Below the pieces are notes generated by a model. It saw only the letters and a list, made by a program, of their open reading frames with translations, was not told where the DNA came from and ran no database searches. This document shows, piece after piece, positions 47,841-56,311 of a stretch of DNA of 64,000 nucleotides. Numbering within the stretch: the first letter of the stretch is position 1; the number at the start of each line of letters is the position of its first letter. Position numbers and translations under genes: made by a program. Source of the DNA: Eublepharis macularius (taxonomy: Eukaryota; Chordata; Lepidosauria; Squamata; Eublepharidae); NCBI RefSeq assembly GCF_028583425.1, contig NC_072792.1, positions 156,184,676-156,248,675 of the forward strand, read 5' to 3'.

Positions 47841-48790
47841 GTATATGTTATGTGCCGTCAAGTCACTTCTGACGATGGTAACATCAAGACTTGACTATTG
47901 TAATGCACTATACATAAGTCTCCCATCTAAGTTACCTAGGAGACTCCAATTGGAGCAAAATGCTGCCGCATGACTGTTATCAGGAGTGAATGGAAGCATG
48001 AGCATCACCCCCATTCTGCAGTCACTCCATTGGCTACCTATCAGTTACTATGCTCAGTTCAATACAAAGCTCTTAACGGCCTTGGCCCAGCATACATATG
48101 GGACTGCCTCCCTCTCTGTGTTCTTCCACGGCAACTTCGCTCATCTGAACAGGGTCTCCTGCAGGTACCACCCTGAAAATGGGCGAAATCAACAGCAGCC
48201 CATACCCGGGCTTTCTCTGTGGTGGCCCCTACCCTGTGGAACGGCCTGCCTGAGTAGGTCAGGAGAGCCCCCACTCTCCTAGCTTTCCTCAAAGAATGCA
48301 AACCCAAATTATTCAGAAAGGCTTTTGTATTGTGTGGATGGTGTCTCAGATACTTTGCTAATCAGTTAGGGACCATAGACTTTACCACTATGGTGCCTTA
48401 CATACTATCTGTTGTTTTAAATACATGCTCCTATGAGTTATCTGTGCTTCATGTTGTCTAATGTCAGCCCTAAAACTGCTTATGTTCCGTTTCAGCATTT
48501 CTTCACCTCAGTATTAGATTCTTGCTAATGCTGTCTTTGTAAACTTGTATTTATTAACCCTATGGCATTATTTATTGAAATGTCCTGTATTAATCTCACA
48601 CTGTGTAATCCTCATTGAGTCTCAGTGAGAAAGGTGGACTATAAATGACATAAATAAAATAAATTTAAAAATAAATAAATTATGGCAACCTTATGAATGA
48701 AAATCCTCCAAAACATTCTTATCAGCCTTGCTAAAATTTTACAGACTGGAGGATATGACTTCCTTCATTGAGTCTAACATTGCATTTTGA
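47841..48790 (+). mobile_element. BovB-tailed SINE interrupted by a LINE
   Basis: GTGCCGTCAAGTCACTTCTGAC (split here as GTGCCGTCAAG and TCACTTCTGAC) stops at 47873. The expected continuation TATGGCAACCTTATGAATGA resumes at 48680. The intervening 47874-48679 is an L2-type LINE. Confidence 0.65.
47874..48679 (+). mobile_element. L2/CR1-type LINE 3' end
   Basis: Plus-strand text reads DYCNALYISLP, LEQNAAA, LQSLHWLPISYYAQF and a decayed 'RSFSVVAP.LWNGLP' block, then the 3' UTR ending CTCAGTGAGAAAGGTGGACT and an AAATAAAT tail. Frameshifts are present. It is truncated at the 5' end and inserted in a SINE. Confidence 0.75.
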
Positions 48791-48878
48791 GTCATCCTGT
48801 TTTCCTACTGCCTTACCCTTAGAAATACACTAAATAAATACATTTGCCACTTTATATCTTACATTTTGAAACGTATGT

Positions 48879-48905
48879 GGGCGGGGGGGGGGGGGCGGGG
48901 GCGGG
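48879..48905. repeat. G-rich run
   Basis: GGGCGG(G)nCGGGGGCGGG. It may form a quadruplex, and its length is unreliable. Confidence 0.8.
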
Positions 48906-49179
48906 ATAAACTCATGATTCTGACTTAAATCCCATTTTATTTACATAAAAACATAGTCCCCTCATTATTTTTATTGCTATGCTAATACAATGCTGTATAA
49001 CCTACCACACTCTAGCACATTTCTCCCTCATTCACATTTTTGTACAAAATCAATCTGTCATTTATTATATGTATTTGCAAAGACATAAACGACCCATGTT
49101 CTACATGCCTGTAGGATAACCACTTCCTCTATATTCCCTTTTATGAAATAGTATATACAAGGTGCCTTGTACTAGCATA

Positions 49180-50455
49180 TCAGGGTTGGTATTTTCTACT
49201 CCGATTGGCAGCAGCTTTCCTGAGTTTCATGTAGAAGTTTTGCACACCAGCCAGTACCTAATATTTTAACTGGAAAAGTCAGGATTTAGAACCTGGGACC
49301 TACTGCATTTAAAGAGGATGCTCTGCCTTCTATAGAAAGGAAATGATAACTAAAAAGGACTGGTTGACTTATGGAGACTTAGTAGTGTTTCTGGGAGTGT
49401 AAATTGAAGACCAGGGAAGAATTATTAGCTAAAGGCTATAAATGTCAATGGTTCTTTTATGTGCAATTTTTAGAAAGGTTTAAATTAGACAAGAATGGGG
49501 TTTTCAGCAAGAGAGGACAGAGTTTGAAAAAGAAACATGTACAAAGGATGATCATTTAATTAAGAAAATGTATAAACTGTTGTTGAAATTTGATACAGAG
49601 GAAGAATTTGTCAAAGAATGTATAACAAAATGGGCAAAATTTTGGGTATAATATACAAAAGTGTCAATGGGAAAATATGTGGGTTAAGGGCCTCAAATTT
49701 ACTTTGTGTTCCACTCTCAAGAATTTTTACAAAATGATGTACCGGTGGTATATGTCTCCAGACAAAATTGCAAAAATGGCTTATGGTGTCTCAAATAAAT
49801 GTTGGAAATGTGAACAACAGGAAGGAACATTTTATCATCTTTGGTGGACTTGAAACAAAGCAAAAAAAAATTGGCTGCAAGTACATTTGTTAATGCAGGG
49901 AATCTTAAAGGTTAAACCAGAGTTCTATTTGTTGGGAATTATGGACAGTAAATTGGAAAAAGAACATAGTATTAGAATTCTATATATGGTAACAGCGGCA
50001 TGGCTCTTATATGCTCAGAAATGGAAGTGCAAACTACCTGTATTGGAAGATTGGACTGGAAAGATGATGGACTTAGCTGAGATGGCCAAACTTACAGCGT
50101 TTGTTAGAATAAAACACTCTCTAAATTCATGGCAAATTGGAAACCCTTTATGGACTATCTGCAAGAGACAAAGGAAAATGAATTAATGATTTGTGGTTTA
50201 GATTTTTAAGAATAAGGTTCTGAGATATCAAGAAGAAGAGTCATAGAAAAAAGATATTAATGAGACTACAAGTTGATTGATAATAAAGAGGGAAGTGTTG
50301 TAGGCGGAAAAACTGTAATGGCTTAATAATATGCCTATTATGTTTCTTACTGTTTTTACTTTGTAGATTGATTTGTAGGCCATTCTAGGCCCTTTGTAGT
50401 TGTCTGTTTTGTTCCACTTTCTCTTGTTCTATCTTTTAACTTGTCTATAATAAAA

Positions 50456-50490
<35 letters not shown>

Positions 50491-50535
50491 AAACAAAGCG
50501 AATGCTCTACCACTGAACTACAGCCCCTCCACTCA
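49180..50535 (-). mobile_element. tRNA-headed SINE split by an L1
   Basis: The SINE body lies at 49180-49327 (GGTTGGTATTTTCTACTCCG, GGCAGCAGCTTTCC, TAGAACCTGGGACC) and its head at 50495-50530 (GAATGCTCTACCACTGAACT, complement of a tRNA box A). The L1 between them explains the gap. Confidence 0.65.
49328..50494 (+). mobile_element. L1 retrotransposon, 5'-truncated, with (AAAT)n tail
   Basis: ORF2 C-terminal text in broken frames includes 'MYRWYMSPDKIAKMAYGVSN' and 'CWKCEQQEGTFYHLWWT' near 49738-49853, a Cys/His motif typical of L1 ORF2 ends. Then come 'YLLGIMDSKLEKE', 'MVTAAWLLYAQKWK' and 'MMDLAEMAKLTAF' at 49887-50110. The tail is AAATAAAT repeats (50448-50493). Flanks AAAGAGGATGCTCTGCC (49311-49327) and AAAGCGAATGCTCTACC (50495-50511) match 14 of 17, an aged TSD. 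Confidence 0.8.
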
Positions 50536-50740
50536 TGTTTTCAGGTATTCCAGAGAAGCCTTATTCAAGTGCCCTCACCTTTTGAAGTGTTGCAGTTGGC
50601 AGCTAGCAAAAGGGTATTCTCCATTGTGGCACTTGCTTTCTGGAACATCTTGCCCAGAGATTCCTGGATGCCTCCTTCCCTCCCCATAGTTCGGAGACTG
50701 ACTGTAGCACAGTCAAATATGGGGACTGCCATAGCACAGA
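50535..50740. other. Short LINE-like fragment
   Basis: Text 'ASKRVFSIVALAFWNILPRD' in the plus frame at 50569-50680 resembles the 'RAFSVAAP.LWNSLP' end of an L2/CR1 LINE. Confidence 0.45.
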
Positions 50741-50744
50741 AGAG

Positions 50745-50950
50745 CTGCTATAGCACAGTGGTTAAGTGGTTTGCTTGCAAATTAGTACTCTACTGGTTTG
50801 AATCCTGCTACTGCCATGGTGGTGGCCTTGGGTAAGCCACTCCTCTCAGCCCTAGCTCCCCAGCTGTATTGTGGGGATAATAACAACACTAACTTGTTCA
50901 CTGCTGTGGGTGAGGCACTAAAGAGTAGTATATAAATGCTGCTGTTGTTG
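50745..50950 (+). mobile_element. tRNA-derived SINE
   Basis: GCTATAGCACAGTGGTTAAG (box A), GGTTTGAATCCTGCTACTGC (box B), GCCTTGGGTAAGCCACTCCT, and a GTATATAAATGCTG end. Confidence 0.7.
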
Positions 50951-50999
50951 TTATTCAAGACCTTCCTTTTAGGAAGGTTATTGCCTTATTGTTTCAATT

Positions 51000-51200
51000 A
51001 ATTTATTTCTTTACTTCATTTATGCCCCACTTTCCTCCACAATGGAGACCCAAAGTAATGTACAACATTCACCCCCTTCTGCATTTTGTCCTTCAACAAC
51101 CCTGTAAGGTAGGTTTGGCTGAGAGTGGCCTAAGGTTACACAGTGAGCTTCCATGGCAGAATGAGGATTTGAACCCCGGTCTCCCTAACCACTCCTCCAT
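51000..51200 (-). mobile_element. tRNA-derived SINE, reverse orientation
   Basis: TTCATTTATGCCCCACTTTC tail, CCCTGTAAGGTAGGTTTGGC body, CATGGCAGAATGAGGATTTG then AACCCCGGTCTCC (complement of box B). Confidence 0.7.
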
Positions 51201-51790
51201 GCTGTCAATGACATTGCTTGTGTTTTTATGCTTCAAGAAATTTTGTTCTGTTTTGTCTATGTTTTTATTATATTTCACAGCATTTTCTGGTATTTTATTG
51301 CATTGTCAGATGCTTCAGGAGTCATGTTTGGCTGAGAATGAAGTAAAAAAATGTGTTGCTGTTGTTGTTGTTATGATGATGATGATGCCTCACTCAGTTT
51401 TTCTGCTTCTTGTTGTCCTACTTGCAATGTGTATTTGTATCATATGGCTACAAGCCACTAGCTCTTAACTTTCAATTTGAATATATTTTTTCCCAATGCA
51501 AGTTGCGTGTGATTTGTTTATGTAACACCTTTGTTCTGAATCACTGAGCAAGGGGAATGGAAGGACATGGAGACAGCACAAAATGCAGGAAAGATAAAAT
51601 AAAAATAATGGGAAAGTTGTAATGGGTTTGTCTGCTCATCTGCTTCTCTCTTCCTGCTGACATCTTCACCCTCCTGGCACAAGTGTTGAAGATGTGTAAG
51701 AACAAATTGTTCCTGTTCAAAGTATAAACTGGACTAGTGGGCAAAATTTACAACTATGTGCTGTTTCTGTACAAGAATAGGTACAATACA
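51201..51790. other. Intergenic, nothing recognised
   Basis: Short (GTT)n and (GAT)n runs at about 51356-51387. No gene supported. Confidence 0.5.
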
Positions 51791-51797
51791 TTTTCAG

Positions 51798-51920
51798 TGC
51801 AATCTTAAGCAAAGTTATACCTTTCTAACAGTGTAATTCTAAGAAGAGTTACTGGCGTAACTCTGTTTATGATTGCACTGTAAATCAATTGAACTCAATG
51901 GTTTTAGAAGACTGTAGCTT
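51798..51920. repeat. Small palindromic repeat, decayed
   Basis: CAGTGCAATCTTAAGCAAAG at the left, ATGGTTTTAGAAGACTGTAG and CTTTGCTTAAGATGGCAG at the right. It is the same type as at 26742, with an internal duplication. Confidence 0.55.
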
Positions 51921-51927
51921 TGCTTAA

Positions 51928-52103
51928 GATGGCAGTTTCTGTTTCATTCGATGCAGACATGCTTTCACATATGTAGGATAATTCACTTTCAATGGATGTT
52001 AGCAATCGTTTGCAAGTGGACTTCTCACAGGAAAATCCAGTTGCAGAACAATTGCTAAAGTGCATTGGAAGTGCGTTATCCAACGTGTGTGACTGCAGCA
52101 TTA
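51928..52103. mobile_element. Decayed palindromic MITE, relative of 38181
   Basis: AAGTGCATTGGAAGTGCGTT and ATCCAACGTGTGTGACTGCA match the right half of the element at 38181. The left half is more degraded (CATATGTAGGATAATTCACT). Confidence 0.6.
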
Positions 52104-52109
52104 GTGAAC

Positions 52110-52770
52110 AAAGCCCTAATGAACCTGGTTAATCATCATGCTCAAATGCTCCCACCTTCCTTTCCTAGCATGCAATTAAAGACTTCCAGGTTTTGGAAGT
52201 CTTCTAATTCTCATGTGTTGTAATGTTCCAATGAGAGTGCCTGGGCAACCTGCAGCTTCCCTCCTTCCCACAAACTGAGATACTAAACCAGAATTAAACA
52301 CTGGGTTAGAATCTCAGTTTGTACGAATAGATATTTGCTCCTGACATTTGAACAAAGGCTACATTCAGAGATCATGACAAACCATGGTTTGTTGAAAGTT
52401 GTTTAGACAATGAACTCCTTCTCCATAGGATCCAGTCCACCATTCTCTTCAGGGTCAAGGTGACATTTGCAATTGCCAGATAGCTTTTTGAATGATCTCC
52501 ATGAATACTCAGGTGAACATGCTTTCCCCACTATAACATATTACCTTCACTATTTTTAAAAAGATTGTTCCTTGTAGTGGAGCTATCCAGAAATCTATCT
52601 TTTGTTCTCTGGATCATCTTGGAACAAGTTACATTTGGATGAGAAACATTTTCACATGTATGCATCATGGGAGGTATTCCAGCTGTTACCCTTGTGAATG
52701 CAAAATGTTTTGGGAAAATGGGTCTTTAACAAAACTGTTCAGAAGCTGTAAGAAAGGAAAGTGGTGGTGG
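52110..52770. other. Intergenic, nothing recognised
   Basis: No supported gene or repeat. Confidence 0.5.
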
Positions 52771-52772
52771 TG

Positions 52773-52972
52773 GAGAATGCCATCAAGTCATAGCTGACTT
52801 ATGGCAACCCCTGGTGGGGTTTTCATGGCAAGAAACTAACAAAGGTGGTTTGCCATTACCTTCATCTGCAACCCTGGTCTTTGTTGGACCTGTCCACTTA
52901 CTAACCAAGCTTAGCTTCTGAGATCTGACAAGATCCAGCTCACCTGGGCTATCCAGGTCAGGGTAGGAAAGG
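52773..52972 (+). mobile_element. BovB-tailed SINE
   Basis: GCCATCAAGTCATAGCTGAC, TTATGGCAACCCCTGGTGGG, AAGGTGGTTTGCCATTACC and TTAGCTTCTGAGATCTGACA. Confidence 0.7.
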
Positions 52973-53645
52973 AAGGACTGACAGGAAGGACTGACAGCAG
53001 TTTCATTGCGGAGGAGGGTGGGAATAGAAATGGCTGCAATCGTCACCACTGTTAAAAATTCTTTGATGTCTTTTGCAATGTAAGTGGCAATGGGCTTGTT
53101 TATACCATCTTTCTATTGTGCAACTATAGAAATGCTCCACTATATCACACCTGATTTAAAAAATCTAAAATGTAAAGAAATCAGACATATATCTGTATCT
53201 GAGAAGATGCATGAATGCTAAGGCCCTAGGAACAGGATCTCTGTTTTCCTTGGATATAACAAGATAGGCATATCTTCTGCAGAGCTGCTTGAACTCCCAC
53301 CCCCACCTCCCCACCAAACCTTCCACTGGTATTGATTTTTAAAAGTCTACATAATCTGCATAGGTGGATGTCAAACCTGAACGTGTATCTAATGCAGGAA
53401 TTTACTTGACAGCTGAACTTATTTCTGCTACTTCGTAACATCTGATTTACTACTGAACTGCACTTCATTGCCAGAAGTGTGTACTGAACTTTGAAATTCT
53501 GAACGTTTTTGTATCAAGGGACTAAGACTTTCTGTGATATTGGGAAATGCAAAATATGTATTTTGAAGTCAACATTTTTCAAGATTTTGGCAAAGACCAT
53601 TAGATCCCACAGAAGAAGTGCAATGTATTTGGTTTGCAATGCGCA
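52973..53645. other. Intergenic, nothing recognised
   Basis: No supported gene. A 10-bp direct repeat (GGAAGGACTGACA) occurs twice near 52970-52996. Confidence 0.5.
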
Positions 53646-53649
53646 CAAA

Positions 53650-53830
53650 AGACAGGAATTGGGTCTGGTAGCTTCTTAGAGACTAACTAGATTTCCAGAA
53701 CATGAGCTTTTGAGAGCTGAAGCTTTGACTCTTGAAAGCTCATACCCTGGAAATCTAGTTGGTCTCTAAGGTGCTACTGGACCCAATTCTTGCTTTTCTA
53801 CTACAGACTAACATGGCTACCCACTTGAAA
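53650..53830. mobile_element. Palindromic Penelope-like 3' end pair
   Basis: ATTGGGTCTGGTAGC...AACTAGATTTCCAG on the left is mirrored by CTGGAAATCTAGTTGG...GCTACTGGACCCAAT on the right, around GAGAGCTGAAGCTTTGACTC. It is the same text family as at 21566 and 61080. Confidence 0.6.
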
Positions 53831-54113
53831 CAATAAGACAATTGTGCTTTCTTCAGTCAACCTGAGACGCATATCTTCCCTAATATGCACACAGTTAACC
53901 CTTCTAAGCCCATTGATCTACAAGGGTTTAGGATTGGGCTATAAAAATGTGTGGGGTGAAACTGTTTTCTAACTATCATGACAACACTGCAAGTAACCGA
54001 CTCATCATGTGCCCCAAATAAAGCTGCGCCTCCCCCCTCCCCATGGCTCCCTGCACAAACATATGCTCCGCGAGTGTGAGCAGCCGCAGTCACAGCAGCC
54101 CCTTATGGATTAA

Positions 54114-54123
54114 GTTATATAAG
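54114..54123 (+). promoter_or_regulatory. TATA-like element upstream of AMER2
   Basis: GTTATATAAG lies about 330 bp before the AMER2 start codon, at the edge of the GC-rich block. If used, transcription would begin near 54145-54155. It is proposed from position and motif only. Confidence 0.35.
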
Positions 54124-54149
54124 CCTCCCCCTCCCAGGTTTTCGAGAGC

Positions 54150-55560
54150 AGCGGAGAGATGGAGTGGGATGGGGAGGGGAGGGGAGCCGCCCGCGCCTCC
54201 CTTCTTTCTCCTCGGCTCAGACGGTGGCTGCTGTCGCTCAGGTTGGTTGGGAGTGGACGGCAGAGAGGCCTGGCTCCGGCCCAGGCCTGAAGAAAGCTGC
54301 TTAGCCCTGCCTCGGTTGCCATGGAGACGAGCAGGAGGCAGCGGCGGCGGCGAGGCTGTCAGTAAGCGAGCGAGGCAACTCGGGCGCAGGCAGCCGCGGG
54401 GGGCTGCAGGAGGGGAAGGCGGCCACCTCCTCCTCCGCTGCCGCCGCCATGGACGTGCACTGCGATTGTGGCGAGCCCACGGCGGTGGGGGAGCCGCCGC
54501 AGCCCTCGGGCAAGCTCAACCGGACGGCCTTCAAACTGTTTAAGCGGAGGAAATCCGGCGGCGCCATGCCAAGCATCTTCGGCACAGTGCGAGGCGGCAA
54601 AGGCAAAGGCAGCGAAGGCGGCGGCGGCGGCGGGCAGGCGGGCATGGTGCGGAGCAAGACGCACGACGGGCTGGCCGAAGCAGCGCTGGAGGGCGGCAAG
54701 AAGGAGGACCCGGGCGGCGGCGGCGGCGGCGGCAGCGGCAGCAGCGGGGACGTCCAGCTGGGCGAGGGGGCCAAGGAGCCTGCCTCCTCTTCCTCCTCCT
54801 CTGCCTCCTCGGCGGCGGTGGGCAAGTCGCACAGCTTCTTTGCGCTCCTGCGCAAAAACGGCGGCAAAAGCGAGCGGCCGAAGGGGCGTGGGGGGCTGAA
54901 GGGGCTCTTCAGCAGCATGCGGTGGCCCCGGAGGGACAGCAAGCCCGGCGGCGGCGGCGGCGGCGCCAAGGAAGACGAGGCCGAGAGCCAGCCCAGCCCC
55001 AGCCGCCTCATGCCAGGCTCCCTGACTGCCAGCCTGGAATGCATCAAAGAAGAGGCGCCGCGGCCGCCCGCCCAAGTCTCCCCAAGCCCGGCCGCTGGGG
55101 ACCAGCTGCTGCCGCCCCAGGCCGCTGAGCCTGCCTCCCCTCAAGAGAAGCAGGACGTGGGGGCCGTCCCGCACGGCCCCCAGGGAGAGGAGCCCCCCGG
55201 GATCCAGGCCAAGGAGAGGCACCCCGAGCCACCTGGCAGCGAGGGCCAAGAGACCAAGCAGGACTCGGCTATAACAGGTGACATCCCCATCGAGCCTCCC
55301 CCCCCTCTTGAACCTGAGTGTGAGCGCAGCCAAGAGAAGGCAGCAGCCCCCGACCCTTCCTCTCTCGATCCACCCTCTGAGCCGTCCATTGACCGTATTT
55401 GTTTGATGTTTGCTGACGTGACTTCACTGAAAAGCTTTGACTCTCTTACAGGCTGTGGGGACATTATTGCTGACCAGGAGGATGACGTGGGCAGCGGTGG
55501 AGGCAGTGGCGGAGGTGGAAGTGACAAGAGCACTGCTGGGGTCAGCAAACCGGGGGCCTC
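54150..55560. other. CpG island over the AMER2 5' half
   Basis: GC-rich sequence with frequent CG dinucleotides runs from the presumed 5' UTR through the first half of the coding region, in contrast to the AT-rich, CpG-poor flanks. Unlike the CpG-rich block at 13832, it is not bounded by transposon termini. Confidence 0.75.
54321..54365 (+). promoter_or_regulatory. Upstream ORF, 14 codons, in the AMER2 5' leader
   Basis: ATG in a strong context (GCCATGG) opens METSRRQRRRRGCQ and stops at TAA, 84 bp before the main start and out of frame with it. From memory, human AMER2 begins with METSR and reads through in frame to the residue equivalent to Met1 here. In this genome the homologous codons therefore seem to have become a uORF. 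Confidence 0.5.
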
Positions 55561-56311
55561 CAAAAAGCCTCCCAGCGTAGTGGCTTACCAAGGCGGAGGA
55601 GAGGAGATGGCCAGCCCTGAACAAGTGGAGGACACTTGCGCCCCGGAATTCTGGGACACGTTGTCTCAAGCGGAGGAGAAGTCACAGGAGACACCAGGAG
55701 GGACATCGCTTGAGGCCTCCAAAGATGGCAGAAGGGTTCAGGATGGGTCAACAAGCGAGACATGCATTGGCCTCAACCAGATTCCAGTTCACCACAAAGA
55801 TCAGAAGAGCAGGGAAAAGGAGCAACAAGAGGCTGTTCCCAGCAGTGACGAGGGCTATTGGGATTCTACTACCCCCGGACCTGAAGAAGACAATACTAAC
55901 AGTATCCAGAAAGAGGTAATTCCCAGGGACAGCTACAGCGGGGATGCTCTTTATGATCTGTACACCGATCCAGATGAAAACACAGCTGCCATGACTTCTG
56001 CAGATGTCACCTCTGTGACTTGCTGCAAGCCACTGTCTCCAGTAACCAGCACATGCCCAGTCAAAACCCATGCAACTTCACTCAAGGATTCCAAGATACC
56101 CATCAGTATCAAGCATTTTACATCGCCACAAGGCAGCCATGGTCCAGATGTCACTAACAGCCATCACATTGCACATCACCAGCCCACCAAAAGTGAGATC
56201 CCTAGAACAAAAATCCCAGTTTCTAAAGTGCTTGTGCACCGGGCCAGTTACCGGAGCTTAGCAGGGACAACAGGTAAAACAGCCACATATCATGAAAGTG
56301 CCAAAAAATAG
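54449..56311 (+). CDS. AMER2: APC membrane recruitment protein 2 (AMER2/FAM123A)
   Basis: AMER proteins tether APC to PI(4,5)P2 at the plasma membrane, bind microtubule-tip partners and restrain Wnt/beta-catenin signalling; AMER2 is mainly neural (family knowledge). This 620-residue frame is unbroken, which fits the single coding exon of the family, and is a little shorter than the human protein (about 670 as I recall). Recognisable segments are the basic N-terminal FKLFKRRKSGG (28-38), SHSFFALLRKNG (127-138), the GLFSSMRWPRRDSK block (152-165), PGSLTASLECIKEE (189-202), ICLMFADVTSLKSFDSLTG (317-335) with the acidic DIIADQEDD, VVAYQGGGEEMASPE (377-391), SSDEGYWDSTTPGPEED (465-481), RDSYSGDALYDLYTDPDE (493-510) and PRTKIPVSKVL (585-595). 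Gly runs (57-62, 89-95, 167-172) and a Ser run (113-118) lie between them. The start at 54449 has a near-ideal context (GCCGCCGCCATGG) and begins MDVHCDC, matching an internal Met of the human protein. Confidence 0.95.
   Translation: MDVHCDCGEPTAVGEPPQPSGKLNRTAFKLFKRRKSGGAMPSIFGTVRGGKGKGSEGGGGGGQAGMVRSKTHDGLAEAALEGGKKEDPGGGGGGGSGSSGDVQLGEGAKEPASSSSSSASSAAVGKSHSFFALLRKNGGKSERPKGRGGLKGLFSSMRWPRRDSKPGGGGGGAKEDEAESQPSPSRLMPGSLTASLECIKEEAPRPPAQVSPSPAAGDQLLPPQAAEPASPQEKQDVGAVPHGPQGEEPPGIQAKERHPEPPGSEGQETKQDSAITGDIPIEPPPPLEPECERSQEKAAAPDPSSLDPPSEPSIDRICLMFADVTSLKSFDSLTGCGDIIADQEDDVGSGGGSGGGGSDKSTAGVSKPGASKKPPSVVAYQGGGEEMASPEQVEDTCAPEFWDTLSQAEEKSQETPGGTSLEASKDGRRVQDGSTSETCIGLNQIPVHHKDQKSREKEQQEAVPSSDEGYWDSTTPGPEEDNTNSIQKEVIPRDSYSGDALYDLYTDPDENTAAMTSADVTSVTCCKPLSPVTSTCPVKTHATSLKDSKIPISIKHFTSPQGSHGPDVTNSHHIAHHQPTKSEIPRTKIPVSKVLVHRASYRSLAGTTGKTATYHESAKK

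Noticed and set aside
54043..54543. 166-codon frame overlapping the AMER2 start
   Set aside because: It crosses the 5' leader in another frame, has low-complexity composition and no homology that I recognise.
54301..55333. Long antisense open frames (248 and 324 codons) opposite AMER2
   Set aside because: They are shadows of the GC-rich AMER2 coding strand, with Ala/Leu/Pro runs mirroring its Gly and Ser repeats and no recognisable domain.
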